64,000 bases of DNA, from NCBI RefSeq assembly GCF_900109355.1, contig NZ_FOBF01000024.1, positions 90,397-154,396 on the forward strand. Reading direction: 5' to 3'. Under the pieces are notes generated by a model that saw nothing but the letters and a program-made list of their open reading frames with translations, was not told where the DNA came from and made no database searches. Shown here piece by piece: positions 61,888 to 64,000 of this stretch (the stretch's first letter is position 1; each line of letters begins with the position of its first letter). The position numbers and the translations under genes are program-made. The stretch is from Nonomuraea pusilla. GTDB taxonomy: Bacteria; Actinomycetota; Actinomycetes; Streptosporangiales; Streptosporangiaceae.

Positions 61888-63653
61888 GGCGGCGCGATCG
61901 TCCCGTCGCGCCAGTCGCGGTAGTGGGAGGTGAAGGTGGACGAGAGCTGCTCGTTCTCGATCGGCATCCGCCACGTCAGTTCCGCCAGGGACGGGCGGTT
62001 GTGGGCGTCGAGTTCGAGCCGCCAGACGAGCCTGGTGTCCTTGAGCCGGTCGTCCTCCAACCCGCTGATCCGCAGCAGCGCCTCCCGCAGCGAGCTGGGA
62101 GCGGCCGCCGCCGACAGCCCACCGGCGTAGCGGCGCCCCGCGCGGTCGATGCGGGAGGTGTGCGTCACGAGGTCGAGGACGACGCCGACGCTCGCCATGG
62201 CCACCAGCATCGTGACGTACAGGTCCCAGTCCTTCGTCAGCTTCGCCGTCTTGCGGCCGTTCAGGTACGTGCCCCGGTCGGCGCCGTCCCGCCACAGGAC
62301 CGTGATGTCGGCCGCGCCGATCTCCGCGGCGTTCATCCTGACCGCGAAGTCGCTGCTCGCGCCGCTGTACGTGGCGCCGGGCAGGTAGCGGACGCGGCCG
62401 GCGGCGCGGGCGTTGAAGGAGCTCTGGTCCAGGCCGCCGTCGAAGGCCAGGTCGGCGAGGGGCTTCACCGCGAGGGCGGTCTCCACGGCGATCGCGAGGT
62501 CCGTGGGGTTCTCGGCCGGCGGCTCGGACGTGGGGTCGGAGGCCGGCGTCCCTGAGGGGTCGGGCGAGGCCGTGGGGGAACCGGGCGCCCCGGAGTCCGG
62601 CGGCTCGGAGGCGGGCGCGCCTGAGCCGCTCGGCGGGTTCGTGGAGGGGCTGGGGGCGGCGCCCTGGGAGGTGCCGCCCGTGCCCGGCGCCCCCGCCGTC
62701 GAGGTGGAGGCGCCGCGGCCGGTGGCCGGCCCCTCGCCGGGGCGGGCGCGCCACAGCAGACCGCCCGTCACGGCGGCCGCGGCGGCGGCCGCTCCGGCCC
62801 CGAGCAGCAGCGCGCGCCGCCGGACCGGGGCCGGACCCGCGGCGGCCCTGGCTCCCTTGCTGAGGGCCTCCGCCTCCGCCGCGGGCTCGCCGAGGAGTTC
62901 CAGCAGGACGTCTCTCGCGGAAGGTCGCCGGGACGGGTCCTTGTCGAGGCAGCGCGCCACGATCGAGCGCAGCGGCTCGGGCAGGTCGCCGAGGTCGGGC
63001 TCGGCGTGCAGGATGCGGTACGCGACGGCGGCGAAGGTGTCGGCGCCGAACGGCGGCCTGCCGGTGCAGGCGAAGACCATGGTGGAGCCCCACGCGAAGA
63101 CGTCGGAGGCGGGCCCGGCGGCGCCGCCGGAGAGCTGTTCGGGCGCCATGTACGGCGGCGTGCCCGCCGGGTGCCCGGTGGTCGCGGTGGCGTCGGCGAG
63201 CCGCGCGATGCCGAAGTCGATGACGCGCGGCCCGTCGGGCCCCAGCAGGACGTTGCCCGGCTTGAAGTCGCGGTGGACCACCCCGGCCCGGTGGATCGCG
63301 GCGAGCGCGGTGACGGTGCCGATGGCGAGCCGGGTGAGCGCGGCCCCCCGCAGCGGCCCCGCCGCCGAGAGGGCGGGGCCGTCGATGTACTCGCTCGCCA
63401 CGTACGGCGGGTCGTGGTCGAGGTCGGCCAGCAGGACCCTGGCCGTGCAGAACTCGTCGACCTTGCGGGCGGCGGCCAGCTCCTTGGCGAAGGAGCGGTC
63501 GATGCCGCCGCTCATGACCTTGACGGCCGCCCGCACGCCGTCGGGGAACTCCCCGAGGTAGACCACGCCCTGCCCGCCCTGGCCGATGCGGCCCTCGATG
63601 CGGAGGGGGCCGATCGCCCGCGGGTCGCCGGGGCGGAGGGGGTGGACGGCCAC
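61881..63653 (-). CDS. Membrane Ser/Thr protein kinase with C-terminal extracellular domain
   Basis: A 590-residue transmembrane kinase. The kinase domain (about 15-255) has GRIGQGGQGVVYLGEF with the G-loop, AAVKVMSGG with Lys, HRDFKPGNVLL, DFGIAR and MAPEQL, all intact. A membrane helix (ALLLGAGAAAAAAAVTGGLL, about 290-310) leads to a Pro/Ser/Gly linker and a unique C-terminal domain of about 200 residues (NPTDLAIAVETALAVKP on), with no PASTA repeats. GAGG lies before GTG 63653. The C-terminal domain is not recognised. Confidence 0.93.
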   Translation of the reverse strand: MAVHPLRPGDPRAIGPLRIEGRIGQGGQGVVYLGEFPDGVRAAVKVMSGGIDRSFAKELAAARKVDEFCTARVLLADLDHDPPYVASEYIDGPALSAAGPLRGAALTRLAIGTVTALAAIHRAGVVHRDFKPGNVLLGPDGPRVIDFGIARLADATATTGHPAGTPPYMAPEQLSGGAAGPASDVFAWGSTMVFACTGRPPFGADTFAAVAYRILHAEPDLGDLPEPLRSIVARCLDKDPSRRPSARDVLLELLGEPAAEAEALSKGARAAAGPAPVRRRALLLGAGAAAAAAAVTGGLLWRARPGEGPATGRGASTSTAGAPGTGGTSQGAAPSPSTNPPSGSGAPASEPPDSGAPGSPTASPDPSGTPASDPTSEPPAENPTDLAIAVETALAVKPLADLAFDGGLDQSSFNARAAGRVRYLPGATYSGASSDFAVRMNAAEIGAADITVLWRDGADRGTYLNGRKTAKLTKDWDLYVTMLVAMASVGVVLDLVTHTSRIDRAGRRYAGGLSAAAAPSSLREALLRISGLEDDRLKDTRLVWRLELDAHNRPSLAELTWRMPIENEQLSSTFTSHYRDWRDGTIAPPQ

Positions 63654-63690
63654 GAGCGCCTCACATGATCAGTTGTGGGGCATCCGAGAC

Positions 63691-63780
63691 TAGTGGCCCG
63701 TCACCGAATCTCGGACGGGTAATTGATCTCCGGCGGTGAACCCGTCAGGCTGGCTGCCTCTTCGACATTGGGAGGTGGTC
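63691..63780 (+). mobile_element. Left end of an IS630-like element (presumed)
   Basis: The segment between the kinase promoter and the transposase start likely holds the left terminal repeat of an insertion sequence, because IS630 elements insert at TA, here at 63691-63692. The other end is not in the window, so boundaries are a guess. Confidence 0.35.
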
Positions 63781-64000
63781 GTGGCTCGCCGACCGGAAGT
63801 GTTCGTCCGGCCATTAACGATGGAGGAAGGCCGCAAGCTGCAGCGGATCACACGGAGCGCGAAGGATCCGGTCAAGCTGCGGCGGGCGATCGTGGTGATG
63901 ATGTCCGGCCAGGGCCAAAGCGTCCCGGACATCACCTCGTTGATGCAGGTCAGCGACGACTACGTGCGCGATGTCATCCACGCCTTCAACGAGAAGGGGT
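63781..64000 (+). CDS. IS630-type transposase, 5' part, cut by window edge
   Basis: From GTG 63781, preceded by GGGAGG, the frame is open to the window end and reads ARRPEVFVRPLTMEEGRK, then KLRRAIVVMMSGQGQSV and DDYVRDVIHAFNEKG, which is the helix-turn-helix N-terminus of IS630-family transposases. The DDE domain and right terminal repeat lie outside. The left end should lie just upstream at a TA dinucleotide (63691-63692 is a candidate) but cannot be confirmed. Confidence 0.75.
   Translation, partial: MARRPEVFVRPLTMEEGRKLQRITRSAKDPVKLRRAIVVMMSGQGQSVPDITSLMQVSDDYVRDVIHAFNEKG

Overview
The window is very GC-rich actinobacterial chromosome, with GTG and TTG starts, strong third-position GC bias and many open antisense frames. 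Gene content points to a sporulating, morphologically complex actinomycete, most likely Streptosporangiaceae (Nonomuraea/Streptosporangium-like): an SsgB-type sporulation protein, phosphatidylinositol mannoside genes, an F420-dependent oxidoreductase, a bifunctional Rel, EF-G2 and large GntR/MocR and Ser/Thr-kinase families. Genus is an inference from gene content and order, not from a search.

Layout. 1-24.5 kb is a conserved housekeeping block, mostly on the minus strand: an MBL-fold hydrolase, cyclophilin and DUF349 protein, then rel, apt, secF-secD-yajC, ruvB-ruvA-ruvC (with an SOS box), an Eis-like acetyltransferase, yebC, pdxT, a MarR/MFS pair, phoD, pdxS, a DUF3048 lipoprotein, and the translationally coupled operon pgsA-acyltransferase-pimA-LemA-like. 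24.6-38.8 kb carries EF-G2, a GHL10 glycoside hydrolase, a MocR regulator divergent from ilvE, a phosphatase-like membrane protein, a HIT protein, a PIG-L deacetylase, thrS, a GH25 lysozyme and an F420 oxidoreductase. The ancestral thrS-HIT-pgsA-acyltransferase-pimA-pdxS-pdxT-yebC-ruvCAB order is still visible but split by inserted genes.

38.9-48 kb is more accessory: phosphoglucomutase, a DUF2786 protein with a membrane/HTH partner, a solitary P450, DUF4031 and HD-domain proteins, two unknown proteins and a sigma factor. 48-57.4 kb holds a signalling and lipid section: a Crp/Fnr regulator, an MpaB-type oxygenase, a giant cyclase-AAA ATPase with a degraded cyclase site, then a diacylglycerol-kinase-like protein divergent from a phospholipase D and two PAP2 phosphatases. 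57.4-58.8 kb is gene-poor and packed with tandem repeats, ending at tRNA-Val(CAC). 59.4-64 kb holds ssgB, a DUF305 lipoprotein divergent from an LVIVD-repeat lipoprotein, a Ser/Thr kinase and the start of an IS630-type transposase cut by the window edge.

Regulatory signals that can be read directly include an SOS (LexA) box before ruvC, two tandem TTAG-N5-CTAA palindromes over the marR start, Crp-like TGTGA-N6-TCACA palindromes (one perfect, one upstream of ssgB, one between the sigma-factor and crp genes), a 14-bp palindrome before the P450, and a recurrent TANNNT box 6-8 nt before start codons that lack a Shine-Dalgarno sequence, suggesting leaderless mRNAs. No complete secondary-metabolite cluster, prophage, CRISPR array or integrated conjugative element was recognised.
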